Below, one piece after another: positions 36,086-48,549 of a stretch of 64,000 nucleotides of DNA (its first letter is position 1; each line of letters opens with the position of its first letter). The notes below the pieces were generated by a model that was given only the letters and a program-made list of their open reading frames with translations, was not told the origin of the DNA and did no database searches. Source of the stretch: Diorhabda sublineata (lineage: Eukaryota; Arthropoda; Insecta; Coleoptera; Chrysomelidae); contig NC_079482.1 in assembly GCF_026230105.1 (NCBI RefSeq), forward strand, positions 19,034,001 to 19,098,000, written 5' to 3'. The position numbers and the translations under genes were made by a program.

Positions 36086-36392
36086 ATACGGGGTCTGACA
36101 AGTAATAAGACCAGCTCACACATCCCCTATTGCAATGGCCATAAATCTGGCTCATACACCCAATTCGCTAGATTTAGATTATTTTCTGTTTCCAGACTTG
36201 AAAAATGGGCTCGATAGTCAAAGATTTATAACAATTTTGATGATACTTATTTTAAAAATAGTATCGAAGTTATTGAAAATCGCAAGAAAATGTGTATGGA
36301 GCTAACAGGAGATTACGTTGAAAAATAAATATATTTTTATCCAAAATTTTTATGTTTTTGTTGGGCCAGTTACGTCTGGGACCATCCTCCCA
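36086..36392 (+). mobile_element. Internally deleted mariner with both ends
   Basis: AHTSPIAMAINLAHTPNS then LDLDYFLFPDLKNGL is mariner sequence around the second and third catalytic regions, followed by a degenerate ELQGDYVEK-like end (QEITLKNK). Flanking GGGGTCTGACAAGTAATAAG (from about 36088) and an inverted partner near 36362-36390 (GGGCCAGTTACGTCTGGGAC) look like diverged terminal repeats. It is therefore a short deletion derivative. Confidence 0.55.
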
Positions 36393-37329
36393 ATTAAACA
36401 GCCGTTAAGTATGAAAATAACCGTTGGTTTTAGAACCTTTATCAAGTTTTGTGATGGAAACGTAATCCAATGTCTAGACATATGGCGATAGTTACAGTTT
36501 GCTTTTTATAGAACCCATTAGTTTACAAATATTTTATTTGTTTAATTATTAAGTTGTGATTAAACATTAAAAAACAAACAAATATCATTAGTTACTTTCG
36601 AGGTGAAATATTTTCTCACAACAAAGGGACAATAATCTATTCAAAACAACTTATAGCACACGTGCTTTTTATGCCTTACTTCTTTGAATGAACATAAAAC
36701 ATTTATGATCATCAACTTCCTTTATATAGATTGAAATAGATAAAAGAAATCGAATGAATAAGCAAACGCATTCAAATTTGTTCTTTACGTATATTTCATA
36801 TAACGAATAAGTATTAATTTTCTCATAGTGTGGACAATGAATACAGAGAAATTTAATTTTAACCAAACAAAATGTTTGACGTTAATGGAACAACAAATTG
36901 GAAGAATGTTAGTATATGATTTATAGGGTTAATTAATACTTCATTTTTATTTATATTCATTTGTTTGAATAATTCAAATGATTACTTCGTGAATGTTGCA
37001 GCACTTGATATGGAATAAAACAACGTGCAAAAACTTACATATCACGAATCTTGCACATTGTTCAACAATATGCAAGACTTTCGTCATGATATCATAGCTG
37101 CCAATAAAGGCGTGCAAAGTGCAATGCAATGCAAGACACATCTTGATCAAAGGCAAAATAAAGCTCAGCTATTTAATTCAATATCGTACTTGCTATTTTG
37201 GGGCCATCCTTATTGCATTGCAATGTCAATCAAATAAGTTGATCGATCTTCTCACTGTTGTTTGGAGATGTTTTTTGGTAGCAATTATTCGCTTTAATTT
37301 CAATTTTAGTGAGTTAACAGTCGAACAGA
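36393..37329. other. No gene recognised
   Basis: Several overlapping short ORFs at 36974-37340 lie in different frames on both strands and show no motif. Treated as noncoding. Confidence 0.35.
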
Positions 37330-37915
37330 ACTCTGGCTAGAGACTTGTATAATATCAAACAATATGCAATATATATTCCACGATGTCTTGCTCTTTCTTT
37401 CGAGCGGCTTCATCTCCGTCGTCCTGTGCCATCTTATACATGATCGTCCTGGTAGTCTGTGGCCTTCCGGTTTTTGATAGTATGCAAGTGACCAAGCCAT
37501 CTTAGTCTCACACACATATCTGTTAACAAGATGGGCTCTCCAAACATCTCAACGTTAGTACGGATGCGCCATTGGTCTTGGATTGGGCCATTGATACGCC
37601 TAAGTACTTTTATCTCTCACGAGTTGAGTCTTGATTCGTCCCTAGAAGTCATTGCCCAGGTTTCAGAAGCATACATGACAATTGGCTTTATTACCGCACA
37701 GTATATCCTCTATTTTGTCCGCCTGCTGAGTAGACCAGTTTTCACTCTCTCGTGTATCTTCAGTGAAGTATCGTTGTGTTCAGTGATGAGAGAGACAAGG
37801 TATTTGAAGTTGACAACATGCTCGAAAGTGTAATTATCTACCATAAACGCTGCCATGGTCTGCGTGGTCTCGGCTGCGCGACAAGAGCATGTACTTTGTT
37901 AGATTAACTGCTGAA
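37330..37915 (-). pseudogene. LINE ORF2 C-terminal relic
   Basis: The - strand reads NYTFEHVVNFKYLVSLITEHN and LLSRRTKIEDILCGNKANCH, then MCETKMAWSLAYYQKPEGHR followed by LPGRSCIRWHR (degenerate GRPRxRW). This is the EFKYLGS...LLSRRTK...W-GH...GRP order of an insect LINE tail. The + strand ORF at 37531-37833 is its shadow. Confidence 0.6.
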
Positions 37916-38107
37916 AGTAACGAGAAAGTTTTTAAATCGAAAATAACAAGATTCATCCTGGAATTCTAAATTATGCAATAAAAATGGAACCGAACCGATA
38001 AAGTAATTACCAAAAAATGCATTATTTCTAGCGTTTTGTCTGTCCGTCTGTCTGTAGCATCGATATCTCCTCACAGGAAGCATGTAGCGAGCTCGGGTTG
38101 TTTGCAT

Positions 38108-38256
38108 TTACTTGACATTGACAAAATTATATTGATAAATAGATCACCACCAACAAAAATAAGTAAAAACTATCAATTGAATGAATTTTTGTACTAGCAT
38201 CGACATTCATGTTGTAGGTGATCTATTAATCAATATAATTTTTCAATGTCAAGTAA
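38108..38256. repeat. Inverted-repeat element, arms about 41 bp
   Basis: The left arm at 38108-38148 (TTGACATTGACAAAATTATA..., ending AATAGATCACC) pairs with the right arm at 38215-38256 (TAGGTGATCTATTAATCAAT, ending CAATGTCAAG). The right arm and about 100 bp beyond it resemble 43870-44020. It is probably a MITE copy with few internal bases. Confidence 0.6.
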
Positions 38257-38459
38257 TATTTTTATGTACGTAAGGCCGTGATTTCGATAAAGACCTCAAA
38301 AGGTGGAAACGTCAAATTTTTCATGGAAACTTCCTTTTTGTAAATTAAGATTTTTCTTAATATTTATTAATTGATAAGTTGAAAAATGCGCTTAGTCTCT
38401 CGCGCCGAGAGGACGACGACTTTTTTACTTCTTATCAACATATTACGTCTTGTATTCTG

Positions 38460-39175
38460 TTTAACCCACAGAACAACCCTTCTACTAAGCAGAAGGGAAA
38501 TAGAGCTTAGAGATGACTTCCGGATATTCAAAGAAGAATCCAATCGAACAAGGCTCAGTGTGAGACCACGCAGAGACGGCAGCGTTTACGGTTGATAACC
38601 ACATCTTCGAGCATGATGACAACTTCCAATAAATTGGCTCTCTTATTACTCAACACTACGAAACTCCACTGGAGATACAGGTAAACTGGAAACAAGGCTT
38701 ATTACAGATGCTGAAATTCCGCTTACTCAGCAGGTGCACAAAAGGGAGGATCTACCATACAGTACTAAGGCCAATTGTCACGCTCGCTTCTGACACCTGG
38801 GCAGGAGACGAACTGAGACTCAACTCGTAGGAAAGAAAGTACTTAGACGCATCTATGGCCCAATCCAATACGTACTAACGTTGAGACGCATGGAGACCCC
38901 AGCCTGTTAAAAGACATCAAGAGTTTGAGACCAAGATGGCTAGGTCACGTTGAACGGATACCGCAGGGTCGAGAAGTCAATGTTGCATTCTGGTAAAAGT
39001 CGGAAGGCCGCATACTACCAGGACGGCCATGCATAAGATGGCAGGACGACGTAGAACATGACCTAAAAAGAACTTGGCATCCGAAACTGCCGGAAAAAAG
39101 TCCAACATCGAGAAGAATGGAGGGCAGTTGTCTGGGAGGCCGAAGTTCTTCTAGGACCGAGCGACAATCGGTAAG
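38460..39175 (+). pseudogene. LINE ORF2 C-terminal relic
   Basis: The + strand, frameshifted, reads GKLETRLITDAEIP, then KGRIYHTVLRPIVTLASDTW (family: VLRPIVTYASETW), GKKVLRRIYGPIQY, SLRPRWLGHVERIPQGREV and LPGRPCIRWQDDVEHDLKR, then HRREWRAVVWEAEVLLGP. These are the ordered post-RT motifs of an insect LINE. The RT core lies upstream or is lost. It is less decayed than its neighbours. Confidence 0.75.
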
Positions 39176-39424
39176 GTAAAGTGAGAATAATGATTAGTGT
39201 TGATTGATAACACTGGTCAACAGTGGTTTTGGTGCCGAAGATTTTGGAGGTGATTTCTTATGAATTTGATGCCCTGAATTCAAATATGCTATTAGTTTTG
39301 CCTATCAGCTCGACTTTTAAAGATATCAACATTTTTGTGAATTATACATTACACTATTTTAAAAGAAAAACTATTGTTTACAGAAACAAATTAAACAAGG
39401 AATTTTTATTATATTACTCAGATA

Positions 39425-40250
39425 TTATTTATTATACACAATAGTAAACAGAAAAAGTCGTCATTAAACCAATTACTCACTAAACTTTTGCGCGATATTC
39501 TTGAATTTATTTTAGAACAATCCCGTTTTAAAGACCAGCAGTAATCTGCCATCATGTGAGTATCCCATCTTCCTTGATAGCGATCCTCCATACATTTTAT
39601 ATCTTGGTGAAATCTTTCACCTTGCTCCTCACTAATGTCGCCTAAATTATCAGGAAAACGGTCTAAGTGGCTGTGTAAATAGTGCTCCTTAATGCTCATG
39701 TTACACGCAAGTGATTTGAAATTATTCAGCATCTCATTGACTAATTCAACATAGTTTTCAGCTTTGTGTTTATCCAGAAAACTTTGGACAACTGAAACAA
39801 ATGAATTCTAGGCTTTAATCAGCTGTCTTATTTGTGGGCCATCAAATATTCCTGCTTCAATTTTTTCTTCACTCAGCTGAGGCATTTTTTCCCTATATAT
39901 GCAAAGCATGATCCATTTTTATCAATAGCCTTTACAAACTGATTCATTAGACTAAGCTTGATACGCAGTGGTGGAAAGATGATTTTCTCTCGTGGAACTA
40001 AAGGATCATTGATGATATTCTTTCCCCAACATCCATGTTTTCTCTCCTAGGCCACTTTTTTCTAACCCATTGTTGCGTTTTGTCTCTACTATCCCAAAGA
40101 CACAAGAAACAAGGATACTTGGTGTGGCCAAGGAGAAAGTTTACCATTTTTAAGTTTACACAAATCACCCATTGGTGATTATGTGATTCTGTTTTCCAGT
40201 AACGTGTATTCTCCGCATATGTAGCAAAAAATATTAGGATTATGTACATA
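39425..40250 (-). pseudogene. Broken copy of a repeat-associated protein family of unknown function
   Basis: The - strand contains NLKMVNFLLGHTKYPCFLCL followed by WDSRDKTQQWVRKKWPRRE, then after frameshifts IIFPPLRIKLSLMNQFVKAI, and finally HLDRFPDNLGDISEEQGERF followed by HQDIKCMEDRYQGRWD and MMADYCWSLKRD. From memory, these blocks (G-x-TK-x-PCFLCLWDSR; LSEEQGERFHQDI; RYQGRW) belong to a multicopy predicted protein found in many arthropod and cnidarian genomes and probably part of a mobile element. At least two frameshifts and internal stops show decay. The known copies have no established activity that I can cite. Confidence 0.6.
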
Positions 40251-43200
40251 GCTTCCTCTACTTGAGCTCATTTTATTTCTATTCAAGAACACAAATACGA
40301 CACATTAACAATCTACGTTTTAGATTTACTTTTAAACAACTCGTTACTAAAGAGAAATTTTATACGACGCTAACTTCTATCTATCTGCACCGCATTCACA
40401 AACTAACTTCAACTCACAACTGCAGTTGAAGTTTTGAAGGTCACTTAAAATACTGGACAGCTTCATCTATCGGATTTCTATGGAACTAACTGGATGACAC
40501 TAATAAGTAGGATTAAATCCCACTTGTTAACCGTTTGTCAACCAATCAATTATATATCTCATATTGTTAGTCTTCTTTTTGTAATAAATGAATTAAAATA
40601 ATAATTATTTTTGGAAATAATAATAAGTTATTTCATAAATATTATTATTTTGAATTCAATTTGTTACAAAAGAAGACTGTCAATAAGGAAAATATACAAG
40701 AATCTATCCCTGTATAAATTTTACAACACTCATACTTGAAAGTATTAAATAGAAAAAAGCATTGATAGATAAGTGAATTTATCTAAAAATCTAGAGTTGA
40801 TACAGAAAAACTGCTTTCATATTTAGATTCAGCAATAAAAATGTAGTTAAAATCAGCTCAAAAATACTAGGCACCCAAAAAAAATTTTTTTTGTAGGCCT
40901 GTGTAATAGAAGTACTAGAGTTGTAGATAGGTTTGATTGAGGAAAAAATTGGAAGTTGATACTGAAAATCTCTCTCAAACGAGTTAGGTATCTAATATCA
41001 ACTTTAACATCACTAACGGTGATAAAGAAGGAAACAGTATATGTAAATTAAATAATGGATATGGATATGTAGATAGGTATTGAACTAATATCATTCAACA
41101 ATGGAAAATGGGCATATTTCCATATGGAATAGATGAGCATGGTGTTTTGAAAAGATTTTTTTTCAGTGTTAATAAGACTCATCTTCGGGAAAAAGTAGAT
41201 AAATACGAACATTATGTTTCATTATACGCATTCCCAAACGAAAATAGTAAAGTATTGCAGATGTCTCAAAGTCTGTCGCCAACAGAGTTAAAGTAAAAAT
41301 GGAGGAAAACAAACATTTCGACCGAACCAGGTGGAAAAATGTCGAAAGTACTTCGTGCAGATAGGAAAATAAAGAACGTTTGCCAGGCAAATCGTAGAAA
41401 GCGTATAGCCCCTTTGATTAATTTTGAGGAAGTTATGATTTTCAAAAGAACATTCCGGGGTAGTTTGTTCATTCGTAAGTTCAATATTATAGTTATTCGA
41501 TTTCTTTTATATTAAACGATTTGTTTTTGTTTTAATTTGATAAAGTTAAATTTGAATTACACAGTTTCTAATGAGTGATCTGGGTCATATGATTAAAATC
41601 AAATGAAATAAAGGTAATCACCGAAACAATATCTAGGTGATATAATGGGTAACGTTATTAGACCTAAATATTCCGATAAAAGAATTTTTATACGTTTATT
41701 GAATATATTATCAAATAGGAAGCGATTGAACATTTTAAGAATTTATATTGGCGATTAAATTGTCTTTATTCTGATTTACAGTTAAATATTGATTATTATT
41801 AAATATTCCGACTAATGGATTATAATTGCAAAATTTTATTTCCGTGTCCTTTCAAGGAATTAAATCAAACCAAAGTCGATTCAGGTGGTAATTAACAATA
41901 ATTATAACACATTGTCGTAATAGGTAAACTAGGCAATTGGCAAATAAGCCTCCAATACCTGGTTAATTAGATGCACGAATAGAAATTATTTGAATATAGT
42001 TAATTGAGAACGTGAAACAAATAAACTAAAATATTTAATTTTATAGAATATTCTAATAGAATAAAATTGAGATAGTTAAAAATTCAAGAATTATTCTGTG
42101 TTGAGCTTGACTGTGGTTTTGGTCCCGTATTTTATTCAGTCTTACTCAACAGGTGAAATGTGAAAAATATTGTTAAACGTTCTAAAAATATGAGCGATAG
42201 CGATAGGACTTTCTATTCAACATTAGATAAGCTCGTAGAATAAAACATCTTTTTTGCGAACTGTCGAGTGTTTCTTCGTAGCAATCTTCTATTATTTTGG
42301 GAAATTGTGATCTCCCGCATGTCTCAGAAATATTGGAAAACTGAAATAAACATTCACTATTTACCGATTTTACGCAAATCTTCGGTAGTATATATAGGAA
42401 AAAAGTGTCGATAAATCTTATCCAATTATCAAAAATAATAATTAGGGTCCTTGCAAAATTTTTCTTATACCTTAACTACGTTTAGTATATCATTCTTAAT
42501 CACACACTATTTTTTTAAGCGGTATATTAGTTCATAAAAAAATAAATAAATTTGATTACCTAAATTACGTGCCAAAACTCATTTCTTGTCACCTGACTGA
42601 GTGTGACGTAGAAAGTAAGTAATCAGCACTGAAAGATAATACAAATGTTTCAACATCAAAAACTTTAATCAAAACATAATCTTCAAATCTATCGTCTTTA
42701 TGACTACATTTTAATAAAGTTCAAGCAAGAAAAATGTGATAATGACGTTACTATAAGAAAGCCAAAATTAGTAGTACTTATGTATCTGCTTTTACTCCAC
42801 GTATTTCAGCTGAAGTAAATAATTGATTATTAGCAAAGAACGTAGAAACCATGAATGCAACTATCTTAGATAGATTGTCTGATCTTGTTTCGATAAATCC
42901 TATTTCGGCCATTATTACAATTAGAAGAGTATTTGAAACCCTTACAAAAACAGAAATCGCACTAAACAACCAATTACCTCCCCTCACAACAACAGAATGG
43001 CGTTTGAAAGGCGACACGCGGCGACCATGTATCAGTATTTACTTACTTTCTACGTCACAACTGCAGAAACCAATAAAAACATATATTCTGTCATGTGTTA
43101 TTATTCAAATTATCAGCAACTTATATTTGCGATTTACAATATTTTATGTTGTAATATAATACAATTCAACCTAAATTTAGAAATAAGAAGTCATGTATAA

Positions 43201-43530
43201 ATTTTTAAATATATTAAATACCCAAATTACCGTTCACTGCAAGGACCCTGATGGAAAATTAAAAGTAAAATTACTACCCATGAAGAAAATGAGTTAGACT
43301 TGGCAACAAGGATAAGATATCGACAGAACGGAGCAATAAAATAGGCAGAGATCAAAAGGATCCTTGCACAAACATCCGTTTAGTTTATTAGTGGATTACA
43401 AATCACTAATGGCAAGACATAAAAAGGCCTTGAAAAACCGACACCCAGAACAATAGAAGAAGCAAAAAAAGAGGAGTAGAAATAAAGACCAAATTCATGA
43501 TCAACACAAGAAAAAGTTAATTGCCCCAAT
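40251..43530. other. Long stretch without a recognised gene
   Basis: Short ORFs at 41108-41296 (+), 41169-41484 (-) and 42851-43159 (+, opposed by 42778-43017 on -) have no motif I recognise. Coding on both strands over the same bases argues against reality. No RNA gene or transposon was identified. Confidence 0.4.
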
Positions 43531-43578
43531 TGTTATATAGTGTGTTCATAAAGTAAAGTAACTTGCCAATATTGCGAT
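43531..43578. repeat. Dispersed repeat; possible transposon terminus
   Basis: TGTTATAtAGTGTGtTCATAAA and the following bases match 8193-8240. An inverted, partly matching sequence (GCATTACTTTATGAACAAAT) lies near 45190-45210. An IS630-like transposase fragment (44640-44900) lies between, so the three may delimit one decayed element. Confidence 0.35.
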
Positions 43579-43699
43579 TTCTATAGGTCTGCAAAAAAAT
43601 GGTGAAAAAACCTTTTCAAAAAATGAAAAATGTAAATAGAGCACTTCTACAATCGTTCAAATGCAAAGCTGATTATCAAAATAAAAATAAAATCCTTAG

Positions 43700-44020
43700 T
43701 TTTTTATTTCAAAAGTATATAGCAGTCATTAATTGAATTATTTGTATTTGTATTAAAATTTACAAAATAAATGATAAAAACGACTTAAATAATTTAAGTA
43801 AAATGCATAGCACTATTAAGAAAAAAATAAATTTCTATTTTGATTCTAATTTAATATTCATGATGTAGGTGATCTATTGATTGATATAAATAAGCAAATT
43901 GTCAGTGTCAATATCATATTTTGATTTTTGATAAAGACTAAAAGTACTCAAAATGTCAAAATTTTTAAATCATTAAAAATTATTAAAAGAAAACTAAATT
44001 ATATAACAGAAGAAATCTAA
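43700..44020. repeat. Copy of the TAGGTGATCTATT element family
   Basis: It contains the module TATATAGCAGTCATTAATTG... (shared with 19910-19980), the end motif TAGGTGATCTATTGATTGAT near 43875, and a flank resembling 38256-38360 (GATAAAGAC...GTCAAA). No coding is seen. Confidence 0.45.
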
Positions 44021-44149
44021 AATTAAGATGATTTAAAAACTTATATATAATCGTTACATTCCAATAGAAATAGTAACTGTTCAATCAAGAGTTCCTTGAC
44101 TTGTTTCATGTAGTGAATCAATACACGTTCTATTTATTTTTTTCAAACT

Positions 44150-44340
44150 AAAGTTTCCTGCATGTTTTGATTTCTTCCGCTATTTTTCTCAATTTTTTCC
44201 TGTGTTGGGTATTACTCCACCACCCACGGACTCCCATTTTGTTCAGATCATTTATTACTTGACTTTCTCATTGACTTTTTGGTTTTCCTTCGGGCCGGTT
44301 TCCTGAGGGTTTCCATTCTGTTATTCTTTTTTTAACATCC
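44150..44340 (-). pseudogene. Probable LINE tail fragment
   Basis: The - strand, with frame changes, reads ETGPKENQKVNEKVINDLNK and GVRGWWSNTQHRKKLRKIAE. This resembles the post-RT D-L-x-K-M-G-V-x-x-W...A-x-x-R-x-x-W-R tail of insect LINEs. It is short and degenerate. Confidence 0.35.
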
Positions 44341-44639
44341 ACTTAAAAATTATCATGTATTATCACTCTATAGCATTATTAAAAGAATAAATTTAAGCCT
44401 TATGAAGTAATGCTAGTAAAAGAATTATCTAATTATTATCATGACAAAATGGAAGTCTGTAAAACCATAATGCAAAAGGTATATATTAGAGTGATACAAC
44501 ATATGATATTTATACAACATATAGAACGTAATTGATGGGCAGCACCTCAATTTATTGATATTTTTATTGTAAGAAATAATGTTTGAAGAGTCTAATTTAT
44601 TTAAATTTATAGAGAAATCAAATGGTTCCTGCAAAAAGA

Positions 44640-44900
44640 AATGTGGGTAATAACAATTTTAATGGTATTTGCTTTTATATGAATGGTACATCACCACATT
44701 TTACTGTGCAGTTTGAAACTATTTAATGAAGATTTCCAAGACGTGTGGATTAGGTAAAGGACCACAAGGAATAGCCAACCAATTCTCCAGATTTATTGCT
44801 TTTAGACTAATTTATCTGGAGATATATAAAAAACATTATGTCTCTAAACCCAAATCTGATTATTAGAATGAACCAAGAAATATAAGGAAGTCAATCTAAA
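44640..44900 (+). pseudogene. IS630-like (D,D37-type) transposase fragment
   Basis: The + strand reads YMNGTSPHFTVQFETI, then DFQDVWI and, in another frame, NSPDLLLLD. This fits the family order WFQHDGAPAHYS, FPNRWIGRGG, PPRSPDLTPLDFFLWG. The second catalytic Asp has become Asn; the third (SPDL...LD) is visible. Same family as 8550-8830. Confidence 0.5.
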
Positions 44901-45199
44901 TAAATTTTATTAAGAGAAACATTCCCATAAATTATTTTTTTCAATGTAGAACAAATGTAGACCAAATGAAGTTAAAATTATGCATACTTGAAAGTTGTAT
45001 TTGTAATTAACAAATTAAAAAGAACTGAAATAACATCAACAGAGTATACTATTTAAAAAATATATATAAATAGGTTATTTAGAGGTAAAAGTGCAGCCTG
45101 TATATTTCTAACAGATCTATGCAGATTGTCCGAATTTTTGAAAAATCTTTTATTTGTAAACCTAGCAAAAATCCAAATATTAACAAATCGCATTACTTT

Positions 45200-45560
45200 A
45201 TGAACAAATGAGACCATAGAAAGAAGAAATGAAACAGATAAGAATCAATATAGGAAGCTACGGAATACGGAATAAAAAAGATATTGGATGGGCAAGACAT
45301 ACATGAATTCATAAAATCGTGGACCAATTGAAGGTAGACCAATGGAAAAACCGAGAATAAGATACGTGAGATCAAGTGAGAGATGACATAAAAAGCAAGA
45401 AATAAGACGTTAGACACAATATCAACAATGGGCGAGTATGAAAAAGAATAATGAGAGGATAAAACCCATAAAACATATAGAAAGATGGAGAAAAACGACA
45501 ATGAGAAACCACATGAAGTGATTAACCACAAAAAAGAATAGAAATGATCCAAGCAGCGTT
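45200..45560 (+). pseudogene. Possible A-rich LINE tail relic
   Basis: The + strand is A/G-rich and shows fragments such as DIGWARHT (WAGH-like), DQVRDDIKSKK and, near 45470-45560, a basic W-R-K...IQAAF-like end. The - strand 123-codon ORF over it is composition-driven. Identification is tentative. Confidence 0.3.
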
Positions 45561-46869
45561 TCAAACAATTTGTTATATCCTAGAAAATACTTTCATAGGT
45601 TAGGCATGCAAATATCGAATAAATAATAATAAAATAAATAAATAAAATAAAAATCACTAGACCCTCCTTAAATAAACCCCATTTCATAAATTTACTCAAT
45701 TCGTAAGTATGCGATAAAAGTTTTACAGCATCCTATAAAATATTTTATTAGATTTTTATTGGATATTATATAATCTACTTGATAAAATCACGTATAAGGT
45801 TCACAAAATTAATCGGGAAATGAATACTCACATCTTATAACTGATTTTCATTATCAATGAGAATTTCGACAAATATAGAAACGTCAAGGTCTCATTTGCT
45901 GATTAATATTCAAATTTATTTCACGCAAGAGTAAACAACTTTTAAAACATTCATATTCTTTGGAAATTATCTTATATACACTGCCTTAATAAAACTGAAT
46001 ATTTATAAAAAATATATTTACGTGACAAAAAGATCTAATCACTATATAGTTTTAGATCATGGTAATTCAATAAAAATTGTGAATATCAATAAATATGGAA
46101 TAAGTCAATAGAAACTTTCCACCTTAATTTTTAGAATTTCGTATAAAATTGAGGCAAAACGGCTCAATATGTATATTTCTCATTTTAAACCATGTTCCCA
46201 GCAGTCAATATCAATGAGACAAAAAAAATGTTTTTTGATTAACAGCAATAATTTTGTAATTATTATTTTTTGATAAAACCGCACCCTTCTTATCTTGGAC
46301 ATAAGTTCGTTAGTGCTTTTTATCTTAAAATTTTGAAAGTGTCAAAAATTTTATTTCACAAAATTCACAACAATTGGCAATAGCACTAATATTCAAAAGA
46401 AAATCTTTGAAATTCGTGAAAATAAATGACGAATTGCACATCAAAAAAATCAATTAACGATTTTTCCTGGAATATATCACAAAAGTCATTCAACATTATC
46501 AAAAATTCATACTGAATCACATAGAGAAAATCGTCGACATCCAAAGATATATGAAATGGATTTTGCTCTAAAGCAGCTTCTTATTTGTTGATATTGGGGA
46601 TATATATTTTGAATTTCAGATTGAAGGGTTTAAACAAACTGTAATTTCTAGTTTATAGTTTTCAGTTTTATTGCATAGATTTTCAAACATAGTTTATATT
46701 TGAAGGTTCACTTTACGAAATCAGTTTGGTAGCTATGAAACGAAAGCTTGGATACAATTCTGACGTGTAAGTCGATACGTTCCCATATCCCACAGTTTCA
46801 AATGTAGCTCGTTCAACTTTTATAAGATATCTGATCAGTAAACTGTTTTCTGATCATCAAAATATATCA
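45561..46869. other. No gene recognised
   Basis: AT-rich. A degenerate Tc1-like N-terminal stretch may exist near 46380-46580 but is too weak to annotate. Confidence 0.3.
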
Positions 46870-47085
46870 TCATTGTTCCGTTTCTAAGAATTCCTTTATT
46901 TCATTTTTCAATTGAGATGCTCGACCAACAAAATTTCTATAACATCTACACAGTATAGAAAAAAAGAGTTTTGTGATAAAAATTCGTATTTTTGCACAGT
47001 TTCTTAACCAGATTAGTTTTGAGATCGATGAATTGAATATAACTGACAATTTCCAATAAATGCCCTGGTAGAGTCTTGGTGGCAA
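46870..47085 (-). pseudogene. Possible hAT-like (GTF2I-repeat type) fragment
   Basis: The 71-codon - ORF ends CRCYRNFVGRASQLKNEIKE followed by FLETEQ. This is similar to the WLSRGRVLERFFELREEIKxFL region of hAT-derived transposases found in arthropods. There are no other hAT motifs nearby, so confidence is low. Confidence 0.25.
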
Positions 47086-48549
47086 TTACAAATTTATCAA
47101 TCATTTAGTGCAGTTTGTTTTTTGGGGGGGTAAGATGTTCAATATTTTGATAAATACCAAAATTGGTCTCAGGAGAGACCTAAAATCAAGACAATTTACA
47201 ACAAACAAAATTTAAATTATTGACATTTATAACTGATAAAATTGACAACCGGTGATCTCTCAAAAAAGCCCTTGTGGATCATTGGGGTATTTTTGATGTA
47301 GAGTATGAGAGAGAGAAAGATTCGATGGATAATTGTTGGGTGGGATGAGGGGAATTTATTATGGGAAGGTTTGTTGGAGTTGCCCCTGATATAGGAAAAT
47401 GCTCCTCTGCAGGGTTCCTATAGAGTGCCAAAAAATAACCGCCGATATCAACTTTTACAAAACATGTTGCCATATTTAAAAACTGAAAGGTATCAACTAA
47501 AGTTTCAAAATATGAGATTTATATAAACAGTTATACACTAGACAAAACAATCTAGCCGATATGTGCAAATAATTTTGTAAGTTACAGATACAGATGATCG
47601 TGAATCTGTTTTTAAGCTCAGTGTACTAAGTACAAAATATACCATGCTGTAATTTATATACGGGTACATGGCAACTTTGTTTGTAGATGCTGGATACGAA
47701 ATACCATGGCGGTTCATGATCAACTACTATTCCTGAGGGATATCTTCATGATTCGAAAATAATAGAATTTTGATTGTATTGCTATATATAACTAGCAAAA
47801 TTTGTAAGTCAAGTTCTTTCTCTGTAATCGAACCTCAGTATCTATTGTTATAGTCGTAGATAAATTATAGTATTCTACTTGATTCACTTGATAAATCGCG
47901 TATGGTTATTAGATTACATTACATTAGCGTTCATTATATACGAGTATAGTTCTATTATTTTAACGAAACCACGTTTTCTGTTGAACCGTATATGTCTATG
48001 TTTATTTACGAAATATATATAAAATGGTAATTTTTGTGACTGTAGACTTTTACTGCGATACTTTCCATAAAATGCAAACTTTTACTAATGATAATTTAAA
48101 TTTTAAATGTTCATGTTAAACCAGTATCCATAAATATAATTTTCAGATACAGGTGTACAAACAAAAACAGCGGCGGGTTAAAAAATCATCTCCAAAATAT
48201 CCAAAAGATGTATTTCCTGCAATAACTTGAACTTACATTTGTTAATAAGTTTAATATAAAAATATTTTTCTTGAAAGGTTTTTATTTAAATTCTTATTCA
48301 AGTAAAAAATAAATACTTCACAACATTAACTGAGCCGAACTTTGTCTTGCTTTGGAAGAATGTCAAAATTTGAGTGTAGTAATCACCTACTTAAGTTCTA
48401 ACACCACGTAAGTCCAAATAATGCCATTTTAATTTTTGAATGTCATTCGATAGAGAATCGAAAGATGCACCTCTAGACAACTGATACAAAAATCGATCTA
48501 TGTTCATAAATTTTCAAAAATATACATATCTATGTACCTCCTCAACAGT
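47086..48549. other. No gene recognised
   Basis: The short - ORFs at 47279-47473 and 47538-47723 lack motifs; the rest is AT-rich. Confidence 0.35.

Noticed and set aside
42778..43159. Overlapping ORFs of 79 and 102 codons on opposite strands
   Set aside because: They occupy the same bases on both strands, show no known motif, and lack supporting splice sites or a poly(A) signal.
45193..45564. 123-codon hydrophobic - strand ORF as a membrane protein
   Set aside because: It is the mirror of an A/G-rich LINE-like stretch on the + strand; the Phe/Ser/Leu bias follows from composition.
46380..46580. Tc1-like N-terminal fragment on the + strand
   Set aside because: Only vague similarity (a helix-turn-helix-like order with many stops), not enough to annotate.
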